From Aliirhizobium wenxiniae (GTDB lineage Bacteria > Pseudomonadota > Alphaproteobacteria > Rhizobiales > Rhizobiaceae): 64,000 nt of DNA. The position numbers and the translations under genes are program-made. The notes below the pieces were generated by a model. That model saw nothing but the letters and a program-made list of their open reading frames with translations, ran no database searches and was not told where the DNA came from. Shown in pieces: positions 27,464 to 36,488 of the stretch. Positions within the stretch are counted from its first letter, which is position 1. Each line of letters begins with the position of its first letter. Where the stretch lies: assembly GCF_014201355.1 (NCBI RefSeq), contig NZ_JACHEG010000004.1:124001-188000 (forward strand), read 5' to 3'.

Positions 27464-28036
27464 ATGCGCATCCTTCGCGCAGCAGGCCACAAGCGCATGC
27501 CGTGGAAGAACGGCAAGGGAGAGACGGTCGAGATCGCCGTCTTTCCAGAAGGCGCAAGCGTCGACACGTTCGACTGGCGCATCAGCATGGCGCCGGTCGC
27601 GTCCGATGGGGCGTTCTCCGTTTTCCCGGGCATTGACCGGACGCTGAGCATCCTCACCGGAGACGGCATGATGCTTTCGGTTGAAGGCATGGCGCCGAGT
27701 GTACTCGGCCGAAAATCAGTGCCGTTTTCGTTTCCGGGTGATGCCAAGACCGAAGCCGTACTTCAGGCAGGGCCGATTACCGATCTGAATGTCATGACCC
27801 GGCGCGGGCGCTTTTCGCATCGGGTAACGCGGAGAGAGCTGGGTGGCGAGATCGGGTTTTCTGCCGATGCGGCACTCGTCATCCTCGTCGTGACGGGCAA
27901 GGCAGAGGTGTCACAGGTCGAGCTTGATCCGCTCGACGCCGTGATCCTTGATGAGCCGGCGCAGGGCCGTGACTTGAGGCTCGAAACCCGAGAGCCTTGT
28001 TTCGTCATCGAGATCTTCGGGTCGGCGAGCCACTGA
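27464..28036 (+). CDS. hutD: HutD family protein
   Basis: 190 residues, a cupin-like HutD protein (PWKNGKGETVEIAVFP at 13-28, FDWRISMAPVASDGAFSVFPGIDRTL). In Pseudomonas HutD limits the upper level of hut expression; its biochemistry is poorly known. Spacing of four bases from hutU shows co-transcription. It closes the plus-strand hut unit and converges on the diflavin reductase gene. Confidence 0.9.
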   Translation: MRILRAAGHKRMPWKNGKGETVEIAVFPEGASVDTFDWRISMAPVASDGAFSVFPGIDRTLSILTGDGMMLSVEGMAPSVLGRKSVPFSFPGDAKTEAVLQAGPITDLNVMTRRGRFSHRVTRRELGGEIGFSADAALVILVVTGKAEVSQVELDPLDAVILDEPAQGRDLRLETREPCFVIEIFGSASH

Positions 28037-28075
28037 CCTTGCCTCGGGCTCGCAACGGTGGGTGTCGGTAAGCCG

Positions 28076-29812
28076 TCAATAGACGTCCCGGAGATACCGC
28101 TTGTCCTTCTTCAGGCCGGTAACATAGTCCGCCGCCTTTTCCGCGGTCATGCCGCCGTGTTCGGCGATGATCTCACTGAGCGCTGCATCGACATCGCGGG
28201 CCATGCGGCTGGCATCACCGCAGACATAAAAGGATGCGCCATCCTCCAGCCAGGAAAACAGCGCCTTGCCGTTTTCCTTCATCCGGGTCTGAACATAGAT
28301 CTTGGCATCCTGATCGCGCGAGAAAGCGAGATCGAGGCGGGTAAGCAGGCCGTCGCGGCTCATCGTCGAAAGCTCGTCTTCGTAGATGAAGTCGCTCTCG
28401 CGGCGCTGGTCGCCGAAGAACAGCCAGTTGCGGCCTTTCGCTCCGCGCGCGCGGCGTTCCTGCAGGAAGGCGCGGAACGGCGCGATGCCGGTGCCGGGGC
28501 CGACCATGATCATCGGCGCATCGTCATTGCCGGGTACGCGAAAGGCCTTGTTCGGCGAGACGAAAATGCCCGCGCTGGCGCCTTCGGCAACCCGATCGGC
28601 CATATAGGTCGAGCAGACGCCGCCGCGATCTCGGTTGGCGGCGTGGTAGCGGACGCTGGCAACCGTCAGGTGGACATGGCCTTCTGCCTCTTTAGGGCTG
28701 GACGAGATCGAATAGGCGCGGTGCTGCAACGGCTTCAGAAGGCCGACAAATTCCGCGGCATTCAGGCTGCCTTCGGGAATGAGCGAGATCAGGTCGAGTG
28801 CGTCCTTGCTCCACAGGAAGGCTTCGAGCGCTTCCTTGTCGCCATTTCGGACAACATGAGTGAGTTCCTCGTGGCCGGCACGGTGTTCGACTTCGGCAAT
28901 CAGGTCGCGTGAAGGCGTCGAGATTTCGTAGTGGGTCGAGAGCAGCGTGCCGAGTGATGCGCCGCTGACCTCCATTTCAGCCGAAGCGCCGAGCCTTGCG
29001 ATCAACAAATCGACCAGCGCCGGATCGTTGACCGGCATGACGCCAAGCGCATCACCTGCCTCGTAAACGAGGCCGCTGTCTGCGAGATCGAATTCGAAAT
29101 GGCGGATTTCCTTGGTGGAGGCTGTACCTGAAAGGCGGCGATTGACCGCCATCGTCGAGACGTAAGGGTTCTTGCGGCTCCAGCCGGTTTGTTCTCGTGA
29201 TGGCGTTGGCGCCGCCACTCCGCTCGCAACGGGTTTCTCGGCTGCAAGCGGCAGAGTTTCGCCGAACCATGCGGCAGCGGCATCCTCGAAATCGATGTCA
29301 CAATCGAGGCGGGTCGCGATACGGGTGGCGCCGAGCTGTTCGAGGCGCGTGTCGATCAGCTTGCCTGCTTGGCAGAAGCCGTCATAGCCGGTATCGCCGA
29401 GTGCCAGGACGGCAAACTTCATGCCCTCAAGGCGCGGCGCGGTATCGGCGGACAATGCTTCCCAGAAAAGCTGGGCATTGTCGGGCATCTCGCCCTCGCC
29501 ATAGGTGGAGGTAACGATCACCACATGGCGCATGGCTGCAAGTGCATCCATCTCGATATCGTCGAGGCCGCGCACATCTGGCGCCATGTCGAGAGCCTTG
29601 GCGGAAGCAGCTGCGTCCATGGCCAGATTTTCGGAATTGCCGGTCTGGGTGCCGTAAAGAATATGGATCGGCTGCGCAGCATTCGAGGCTGGCGCACTGG
29701 CGGTATTTTCACCGGCGAGAAGACGCGAGTTGAGGCCAGCCATGAAACCGGAGAGCCAGGCGCGCTGTTCGCCGTTAAAGGGAGCATCCTCGGGGATATG
29801 CGGGATCATCAT
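28076..29812 (-). CDS. CysJ-like diflavin reductase (FMN, FAD, NADPH)
   Basis: 578 residues. The flavodoxin domain (about 48-190) has TQTGNSE at 55-61 and STYGEGEMPDNA. The FAD domain of CPR/CysJ type (about 215-430) has RAYS at 365-368 and GGVC at 397-400. The NADPH domain has GPGTGIAPF at 438-446, and the C-terminus RYLRDVY is of CysJ type. It would pass electrons from NADPH through FAD and FMN to an acceptor. It starts ten bases after the glutamate-synthase-like gene, with no cysI or other assimilatory gene nearby, so that protein may be the partner (inference). A sulfite reductase alpha role remains possible. Two tandem ATGs (29812, 29809) could start it. Confidence 0.85.
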   Translation of the reverse strand: MMIPHIPEDAPFNGEQRAWLSGFMAGLNSRLLAGENTASAPASNAAQPIHILYGTQTGNSENLAMDAAASAKALDMAPDVRGLDDIEMDALAAMRHVVIVTSTYGEGEMPDNAQLFWEALSADTAPRLEGMKFAVLALGDTGYDGFCQAGKLIDTRLEQLGATRIATRLDCDIDFEDAAAAWFGETLPLAAEKPVASGVAAPTPSREQTGWSRKNPYVSTMAVNRRLSGTASTKEIRHFEFDLADSGLVYEAGDALGVMPVNDPALVDLLIARLGASAEMEVSGASLGTLLSTHYEISTPSRDLIAEVEHRAGHEELTHVVRNGDKEALEAFLWSKDALDLISLIPEGSLNAAEFVGLLKPLQHRAYSISSSPKEAEGHVHLTVASVRYHAANRDRGGVCSTYMADRVAEGASAGIFVSPNKAFRVPGNDDAPMIMVGPGTGIAPFRAFLQERRARGAKGRNWLFFGDQRRESDFIYEDELSTMSRDGLLTRLDLAFSRDQDAKIYVQTRMKENGKALFSWLEDGASFYVCGDASRMARDVDAALSEIIAEHGGMTAEKAADYVTGLKKDKRYLRDVY

Positions 29813-29822
29813 CGGCACTGTC

Positions 29823-32800
29823 TCAGGCTCTAGCTGTTGCAAGGCCACCGACGGCCTTGGCTGCAAAGAGCTCCTCGAAGCTCGGGATGCGTCCGATCCG
29901 GTCGCGGTTGCTCTCCGTCTGCTGGATGATCCAGCCATAGGTGCCGGGGCTGTCGATCGACAGCGTGTTGCGACCGGCCAGCGCCTGGCGATAATCCGAG
30001 AGCCGCTTTTCCGAGACGAGAACTGCAAGCCCCTGGTCGTCGTAATCGGCAATCGCCTCGCGGGCATAACGAGACAGTTTCTGCATCAGCGCGAAATCCT
30101 CGGTCAGGATCAGGTTGCGCACCGCCTTTTCGACCGCCGGTTCGGACGGGCCGAGTGCGTTCGGAACCCGCGCCATCGCAAGCGACTGCGCCATGGAAAG
30201 CACCGTGTAATTGTTGATCAGCGTGAACATCTCTTCGGTGTCCGTCTCGCCGTGGCCGGGAGCCTTGCCGTTGAGGATCGGCTTGCGGTCGCGATAGGCG
30301 AGCTTGAACTTGCGTACCTGATGGCCGGCAAGTGCGGTCGAAAGTTCCTCGATCAGGTCCTTGCGGCTCTTCGCCTTCAGGATCGCATCGCTATCCTGAT
30401 AGAGGAGCAGCGCACGCGGCAGGCAATAGACGAAGTTCGAGCGTTCGCTTTCGAAGTTTTCGAGCAGCCAGCGCGCCTTTTCCGATCCCGTCGCTTCCAC
30501 ATGCCATTGCAGCATCATGCGGATCGCGTCCGCATGAAAAGCCACATAGGGGTCTGCCGGATCGGCGATCGAGCCGATCAGGATGGAATCGTGGCTCATC
30601 TTCTTCGGCAGGTCGCGATAGGGATCGTACTGGTAGAAGAAGCCGCCGCTCATGCCATTGCCGACGCCCTTGCCGAAGGCGCCGAGATTGAGCACGGCGC
30701 CATTGGTCATGTATTCGCAGCAGAAGTCGCCGACACCTTCGACAACGGCGGTGGAACCGGAATTGCGCACGGCAAACCGGTCGCCCGCCTGGCCTTCGAC
30801 GAAGAGCCGGCCACCCGTCGCACCGAACAGTGCGAAATTGCCGATCAGAACGTTACCGCCGGCTTCGAGCGATCCGCCGCCCGGCGAGCGCACCGAAATC
30901 GTGCCGCCATTGGCGCTTTTGCCGACGCCGTCATTGCAGGTGCCGGTATGGGAGAGCATCATGCCGTCATTGCAGAAGGCGCCATAGGACTGGCCGGCCG
31001 AACCGGATGTCGCGATCTTCACCGAGCCCGCATCGAGGAAACGGCGGCCGCGCTTGTCCTGGCGGACGGCCGGAAGGTGACGGGTCTCGTCTTCGCTGAG
31101 TTCGTGGTTGAGCATCCGCTCGATATCGACCGCAAGCTGGCCGCCGACACTCTTGTTGCGGTTGTTGAGATGATGATTGCCGCCGAGTTCGACTACCGGC
31201 AGGCCGCCATCGATCAGCGCTGACCGCACCATGTCGATAAATGCGTCATCGACCGCGTAATCCTTCTCCATATAGACGGGATCGGTGATCTTCACCTCCT
31301 CGACCACCTGCAACATCGCGCGGAGGTCAAGCTGCCCAACGCTGGACGGGTGATCGAGAAGGTGAAGAAGGTCGCTGCGTCCCCGCGCTTCGCGCAGAGA
31401 CTTGAAGCCGAGGGAGGCAAGGATTTCGCGGGTCTCGTGGGCGATGTTCAAGAGATACTGCGCCAGTGCCCGCGGATCGCCATCAAACACCTCGGCATTG
31501 GTGGTGAGACCGGCCGGGCACTTGATGTTGCAGTTCTTCGCCATGACGCATTTCAGCATCATCAGCGCCGTCGTGCCGAATTCGAAACTGTCGCCACCGA
31601 GAAGCGCCGACTTGACGACATCGCTTGCCGTCTGGTGCGCGCCGGAGCAGCGCAGCAGCACCTTCTGGCGCAGGCCGTTGGCGCAGAGTGCCTGATGCAC
31701 TTCGGCAATGCCGATTTCGGCGGCGCGGCCGGTATATTTGAGGCTGGTGACGGCGGCTGCCCCGGTGCCGCCGGTATTGCCGGCAACATTGATGACATCC
31801 GCACCGGCCTTGGCGACGCCGACGGCGATCGTGCCTATGCCTTCCGACGAGACCAGCTTGACGATGACGCGCACCCGCGCCGCCTTGCAGTCGTGGATCA
31901 GCTGCGCCAGATCCTCGATCGAATAGGTATCGTGATGCGGAGGCGGCGAGACGAGCTCGACACCCGGCGTGCCGCCGCGGGCAGCAGCGATCTCGACCGT
32001 CACCTTGGCAGCTGGCAACTGCCCGCCTTCGCCGGGCTTTGCACCCTGGCCAATCTTGATTTCCAGCTCTTCCAGCATCGGATCGGCAAGGTAACCCGCC
32101 CAGATGCCGAAACGGCCGGAGGCGAACTGCTTGATGCGCGAGGCGCGGATGGTGCCGTAGCGCGAGATATGTTCGCCGCCTTCACCGGAATTCGACATTC
32201 CGCCGACCATGTTGGTGCCGTGGGCGACAGCTTCGTGGGCGGTTGCGACCAGTGCGCCATGGCTCATGGCGCCGGAGGCGAGAAGCGGCGTGATTTCGCT
32301 TGCCGGCTGAACCTCATCGAGCGCAATGCCGGTAGGCGCGGTGTCGAGCAGCTTCAGATAGGCGAGAGCCTGGCCGCCCGCATGAACGCCAAGCGCGCCG
32401 CCTTCCAGCCAATGGCCGAGGATATCTGAGCCGAAACGGACGACGAGCGATTGGCCGAGAGCCGCAAGCCGGGCAAGGTCGCCGCCCTGCGGTCCGGTCA
32501 GGGTCAGGCGGAAGACATCGTCGGGCATGGCTTCGCAGCTCAACCCGCGAACGAGGAAGCTATTGTTGCCCTTGCGGGAAAAGCGCTTCATTTCCTTGCG
32601 GAAATCGTCCGGTGAAGCTGCGTAGGTGACGTCTGCCGGGAAGGCCAGCACGTCGCGAAGAGCGGCGGGACGACGGGCGCGTTCCTCTGCCATCATCCGC
32701 GCGAAGGAACGATAACCGGGCGTAATGGCGAAACGGTCGATCGCTTCGGGAGACAGCCGGTCGTAGCTCGTATTGGTATAGGCCGCGTCATCGATGCCGA

Positions 32801-35318
32801 ATGCATCATCGAGGCGATTGAGGGTGAGCAGGCGCAGGAAGGGATCTTCCTCGCCATCCGGCTCGGCGAAGAAAGGCTTTTCCTCCGTCATGTCGACGAA
32901 GCCGCGCACGGCCGTGGTGCCGAAGGAATGGCCGGCACCTTCTGCGCGTTCCTTGAACAGGCCGAGCAGCGGGATTTCATCCTCACTCTTCACTGTCAGT
33001 GCCTTGGCGTGCCAGTCGGCGACCGCCTGGGCGATGACCTTGAAGTTGACGCCGCCGACTGGCGTCTTGACGTTCGGGAAATAGCGCTTGAGCACCGGAT
33101 CGCTGGTATCGAGAAAATTCGGCTCGAAGAATTCGCCGGCGACATAGCTCTCTGCGGTGCAGAGACCGACCTTGCCCATGGTCTTCATCAGCGATTTTTC
33201 TGCCGCCTTGGCAAACCGCTTGAACGCTTTGTCGGCTTCCGCCCCGAACTTTTCCTCGGCGCGGAACTGCACGCCGAGCGGATAGACGGCCGAAGCGCCG
33301 AAGCCGAGAGCAGCAGCCACATGATGGGAGGAGGAGATCTGGCCGCTTTCGACCACGAGGGAAACACGCAGGCGCGCACCTTCCTCGATAAGTTTCTGGT
33401 TGATTGCCGAGACGACAAGGATCATCGGAAGTGCTGCGCGGTCGCGCGCCACATGCCTGTCGGTGACGACGGCAATGCCGCCTTCGTCGCGGGCGAAAGT
33501 TGCGATCGCATCGCAGAGCTTGCCGATGCCTGCTTCCAGCGCCTGCGCATTGGCCTCTGCATCTTCGAGGATCGGCGTGTAGAGCATTTCGAAGCGCCGG
33601 AAAGGCGTCTCCGTCTGCTCGCGCAGCTTCAGCATGTCGAGATGGGTGAGGATCGGCGAAGGAACGACGATCTGCCTTGCCGCCTTGGCGCCGATATTGG
33701 GCTTGGCGCCAAGCGCGATGCGCAGGGTCATGCCGTCGGCTTCGCGAATACTGTCGAGCGGCGGGTTGGTTACCTGGGCGAAGCGCTGCGAGAAATACTT
33801 AGCCACGCCGCCTTCCTGATCGGACAGCGCGTTGATGGCATTGCCATAACCCATGGCGGAGATTTTTTCCGCGCCGGTCGCCAGCATCGGGTCCATCAGG
33901 AACTTGAAACTTTCCTGATTGTGGGAATAGGCGACGTAACGTTGGTGGCGCTCCAGATCGCCATTATAGCGAAGCGGCGAGCCCTGAGCTTCCGCCGGGA
34001 TTTCCGGCAGGTCTGAAAGGCGCACGCGGGCTTCGATAAGAAGATCGCGGTATGGCCGGCGGGCGGCCAGCATTTCCAGCGCTTCGAGTGTGCCATAGCT
34101 GCGCTTCTCGACATGATCGTAAACCAGCATGCCGCCGGCTTCGATACGTCCGCGATTGAGCACGGTTTCCGGCGGGAAAGCGATCTGGCCGGCTTCCGAC
34201 ATGACGCAAAGATAGTCTTCCGTCTCGACGGTGCGCAGTGGGCGCAGGCCGAGCCGGTCCAACCTTGCGCCGATCACATCGCCATTGCCGAAGATCAGCG
34301 CTGCCGGTCCGTCGTTCTTCTCCTCGTAAAGGGAAAAGTATTCGAGCATGGCGACGACTTCAGTGGACATTGTCTCGTCGTTTTCCCATGCCGGCGGCAT
34401 CATCGAGACGACTGCGGTGACGAGATCGAGGCCATCTTCCAGAACGCGGGACTGCAGCGTCTGGTCGAGCCGGCAGCTGTCCGACTGTCCCTTGGGGCGG
34501 ATGATCGCGGCATTCTTGGCGGCTGCGATCGCCGCTTCCGACAGACGGTTCTTGCGGTCGGTATTGAGTTCGCCGTTATGCGCCATCTGTCGGAACGGCT
34601 GTGCCATCGACGGATGCGGGTCCGTGTTGGTGGAAAACCGCGTGTGGAAATACATGGTGTGGATCGTGTGATCCGGATCCACCAGGTCGCGGAAATAGGG
34701 AATGACCTCGTCCGAGTTGAGGCGGCCCTTCAGAACCTGGGTGCGGGCGCTGAGCGAAATCGGATAAAGGCCGGCGAGTTCGGCGCGCGTATAGGCTTCC
34801 GCCTCGATCGCGAGGAGCGCCTTGTGGATGCGGAAGTCGAACTCGGCCTGCGAAGCGGCCTCGCTGTGACAGCCGAAAACCCATTGACGGATCGTCAGCT
34901 GGTGCCGGATGGCAGCGGGCCGGATCGCATCATTGTCGACCGGCACATCACGCTTCAGGAGAATTGCGAAACCCTGCTCCGCCAGCGCCGCCTCGACGAG
35001 ACGCTCTGCTTCGCCATGGAATGCGGGATCTGCCGGCAGGAAGAAATTGCCGACACCGAAGCGGCGCGGCTGAAGATCGGGGCGTCCGGTCAGCTTGCGG
35101 AAGAAGCCGAGGGATAGGTCCACGGAAATGCCTGCTCCGTCGCCCACACCTTCCGCCGACATGCCGCCGCGATGCGGAACCGCACAGAGGGCTTCGTGGC
35201 CCTTGAGCAATACGTCATGTGTCTGAACGCCGTTCTTTCGCGTTATGAAGCCGACGCCACAGCTGCTTTTTTCCTCTGCGGGATCATATAGACCGAAGCC
35301 CTTATTTGTCGCTTCCAT
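29823..35318 (-). CDS. Oversized glutamate synthase large-subunit homologue (GltB-like, 1831 residues)
   Basis: 1831 residues against roughly 1500 for ordinary GltB. The class II amidotransferase domain starts at Cys20 in SSCGVGF, with the HRGG loop at 49-52. The central helical domain spans about 420-770. The FMN domain (about 1000-1300) has GAMSHGALV and GGMSNSGEGGEH, and the iron-sulfur cysteines are C1257, C1263 and C1267. The C-terminal GXGXG beta-helix spans about 1390-1560. Extra sequence lies before the FMN domain (about 820-1000) and after the beta-helix (about 1565-1831). It should channel glutamine-derived ammonia to 2-oxoglutarate. No gltD is nearby; a diflavin reductase follows instead. 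The ATG is at 35318 with GGGAG upstream. Confidence 0.85.
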   Translation of the reverse strand: MEATNKGFGLYDPAEEKSSCGVGFITRKNGVQTHDVLLKGHEALCAVPHRGGMSAEGVGDGAGISVDLSLGFFRKLTGRPDLQPRRFGVGNFFLPADPAFHGEAERLVEAALAEQGFAILLKRDVPVDNDAIRPAAIRHQLTIRQWVFGCHSEAASQAEFDFRIHKALLAIEAEAYTRAELAGLYPISLSARTQVLKGRLNSDEVIPYFRDLVDPDHTIHTMYFHTRFSTNTDPHPSMAQPFRQMAHNGELNTDRKNRLSEAAIAAAKNAAIIRPKGQSDSCRLDQTLQSRVLEDGLDLVTAVVSMMPPAWENDETMSTEVVAMLEYFSLYEEKNDGPAALIFGNGDVIGARLDRLGLRPLRTVETEDYLCVMSEAGQIAFPPETVLNRGRIEAGGMLVYDHVEKRSYGTLEALEMLAARRPYRDLLIEARVRLSDLPEIPAEAQGSPLRYNGDLERHQRYVAYSHNQESFKFLMDPMLATGAEKISAMGYGNAINALSDQEGGVAKYFSQRFAQVTNPPLDSIREADGMTLRIALGAKPNIGAKAARQIVVPSPILTHLDMLKLREQTETPFRRFEMLYTPILEDAEANAQALEAGIGKLCDAIATFARDEGGIAVVTDRHVARDRAALPMILVVSAINQKLIEEGARLRVSLVVESGQISSSHHVAAALGFGASAVYPLGVQFRAEEKFGAEADKAFKRFAKAAEKSLMKTMGKVGLCTAESYVAGEFFEPNFLDTSDPVLKRYFPNVKTPVGGVNFKVIAQAVADWHAKALTVKSEDEIPLLGLFKERAEGAGHSFGTTAVRGFVDMTEEKPFFAEPDGEEDPFLRLLTLNRLDDAFGIDDAAYTNTSYDRLSPEAIDRFAITPGYRSFARMMAEERARRPAALRDVLAFPADVTYAASPDDFRKEMKRFSRKGNNSFLVRGLSCEAMPDDVFRLTLTGPQGGDLARLAALGQSLVVRFGSDILGHWLEGGALGVHAGGQALAYLKLLDTAPTGIALDEVQPASEITPLLASGAMSHGALVATAHEAVAHGTNMVGGMSNSGEGGEHISRYGTIRASRIKQFASGRFGIWAGYLADPMLEELEIKIGQGAKPGEGGQLPAAKVTVEIAAARGGTPGVELVSPPPHHDTYSIEDLAQLIHDCKAARVRVIVKLVSSEGIGTIAVGVAKAGADVINVAGNTGGTGAAAVTSLKYTGRAAEIGIAEVHQALCANGLRQKVLLRCSGAHQTASDVVKSALLGGDSFEFGTTALMMLKCVMAKNCNIKCPAGLTTNAEVFDGDPRALAQYLLNIAHETREILASLGFKSLREARGRSDLLHLLDHPSSVGQLDLRAMLQVVEEVKITDPVYMEKDYAVDDAFIDMVRSALIDGGLPVVELGGNHHLNNRNKSVGGQLAVDIERMLNHELSEDETRHLPAVRQDKRGRRFLDAGSVKIATSGSAGQSYGAFCNDGMMLSHTGTCNDGVGKSANGGTISVRSPGGGSLEAGGNVLIGNFALFGATGGRLFVEGQAGDRFAVRNSGSTAVVEGVGDFCCEYMTNGAVLNLGAFGKGVGNGMSGGFFYQYDPYRDLPKKMSHDSILIGSIADPADPYVAFHADAIRMMLQWHVEATGSEKARWLLENFESERSNFVYCLPRALLLYQDSDAILKAKSRKDLIEELSTALAGHQVRKFKLAYRDRKPILNGKAPGHGETDTEEMFTLINNYTVLSMAQSLAMARVPNALGPSEPAVEKAVRNLILTEDFALMQKLSRYAREAIADYDDQGLAVLVSEKRLSDYRQALAGRNTLSIDSPGTYGWIIQQTESNRDRIGRIPSFEELFAAKAVGGLATARA

Positions 35319-35480
35319 GTTCAGACTCCCACGGGAAATAAGTCAACTTTGCTGACCTATATAATGTGATATATGGAGTCAAGTTTAATCGTTTTTGCAG
35401 CGCACAACAACACCTTGGCGACTCGCAGCGATGGAGCGGATCGACCTGAGAAGTGCCTGTATGGAAGCGGTTTACAGAGC
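35319..35480 (-). promoter_or_regulatory. Upstream region of the GOGAT-like gene
   Basis: 162 bases without a gene. An AT-rich block (about 35350-35385) carries a TTGACT element on the minus strand at 35377-35382, about 60 bases before the start codon. This suggests the GOGAT-diflavin pair has its own promoter in addition to any read-through from dat. The -10 cannot be fixed. Confidence 0.4.
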
Positions 35481-35518
35481 CTGAGACGAGCAAGGATGGC
35501 TTTATCCCTGCTCGTCTC
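35481..35518 (-). repeat. Long stem-loop after the D-amino-acid aminotransferase gene
   Basis: A sixteen-pair stem with one mismatch (35481-35496 with 35503-35518) and a six-base loop lies 15 bases after the dat stop. No T-run follows on either strand. It could act as a processing or stabilising element, or as a weak terminator, between dat and the GOGAT-like gene. Confidence 0.55.
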
Positions 35519-35533
35519 AAAGTGATGCCTATG

Positions 35534-36388
35534 TCAGATGGCGCTGGCCGTCTTGTGCGCGATATAAAGCTCGCGCAGCTTCAGGGTCAGCGGTCCGGGC
35601 TTGCCGTCACCGACAGGCTGGCCGTCGATCACGGTTACCGGCAGGACGAAACTCGTTGCCGATGTGATGAAGGCTTCGGCGGCATTCTTGGCTTCTTCCG
35701 GCGAGAACGGGCGCTCCTCATAAGGAATGCCGGCCTTGTCGGCGATGTCGAGAACGCTGGCGCGGGTGATACCGTGCAGGATTGCATTCGACAGCGGCCG
35801 GGTGATCAGCTTGCCTTGCCTGTCGATGATATGAGCGGTCGCCGAGCTTGCTTCGGTCACGAAACCGTCTTCCACCAGCCAGGCGTCGTCGGCGCCCTTT
35901 TCCATCGCCTGCATCTTGGCCATGGACGGGTACAGCAGCTGCACCGTCTTGATGTCGCGGCGTTCCCAGCGCCAGTCGGGCAGCAGCGCCACCGACATGC
36001 CGGTCTTTACCTTGGGATTTTCGATCACCGATTTCGCCTGGGTGAAGAGAACCAGTGTCGGCTTCGGTTGCTTCGGAAAGGCGAAGTCGCGGTCGGCGGC
36101 ACCACGGGAAATCTGCAGATAGATCAGGCCTTCCGTCAGATCGTTGCGACGGACGATCTCGCGGTGAACTTCCAGCAGTTCGTCGGTCGAGATCGGCAGC
36201 TCGATACCCAGTTCGGTGATCGAGCGTTTCAGGCGGGCGGAATGACCGTCATATTCCAGAAGCTTGCCGCCGATGACGCCGGTCACCTCATAGATCGCAT
36301 CGGCAAACAGAAAGCCGCGATCGAAAATGGAAACCTTGGCATCGGCTTCAGGCAGCCAATCGCCATTGAGATAGACGATACGGGACAA
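35534..36388 (-). CDS. dat: D-amino-acid aminotransferase-like class IV aminotransferase
   Basis: 284 residues, fold-type IV PLP enzyme. K147 in RDIKTVQLL is the PLP lysine, followed by VTEASSATAHI and the phosphate-binding GITRASVLDIA. The N-terminal YLNGDWLPEADAKVSIFDRGFLFADAIYE is the DAT/BCAT type. D-amino-acid transaminases move the amino group of D-amino acids to 2-oxoglutarate, giving D-glutamate. The start is a TTG at 36388 with GAAGGAG seven bases upstream. Downstream of D-carbamoylase and hydantoinase genes, a D-amino-acid role is well supported; a branched-chain or aminodeoxychorismate-lyase role is less likely. Confidence 0.85.
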   Translation of the reverse strand: MSRIVYLNGDWLPEADAKVSIFDRGFLFADAIYEVTGVIGGKLLEYDGHSARLKRSITELGIELPISTDELLEVHREIVRRNDLTEGLIYLQISRGAADRDFAFPKQPKPTLVLFTQAKSVIENPKVKTGMSVALLPDWRWERRDIKTVQLLYPSMAKMQAMEKGADDAWLVEDGFVTEASSATAHIIDRQGKLITRPLSNAILHGITRASVLDIADKAGIPYEERPFSPEEAKNAAEAFITSATSFVLPVTVIDGQPVGDGKPGPLTLKLRELYIAHKTASAI

Positions 36389-36488
36389 GATGTTACTCCT
36401 TCAGGATGATGAGTGGCGGTCAGCGAATGCTGTGCAACGCCGATAGGGCAAAATGAAAGCGCAGACTGTTCGCCGACGCGAAAAAGGA

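Noticed and set aside
28076..29812. Firm naming as cysJ (sulfite reductase alpha)
   Set aside because: Domain make-up fits, but cysI, cysH and other assimilatory sulfur genes are absent and the adjacent gene is GOGAT-like, so only diflavin reductase is supported.
29730..31223. 497-codon open frame antisense to the GOGAT-like gene
   Set aside because: It is a shadow of the glutamate-synthase C-terminal region with no recognisable domain.
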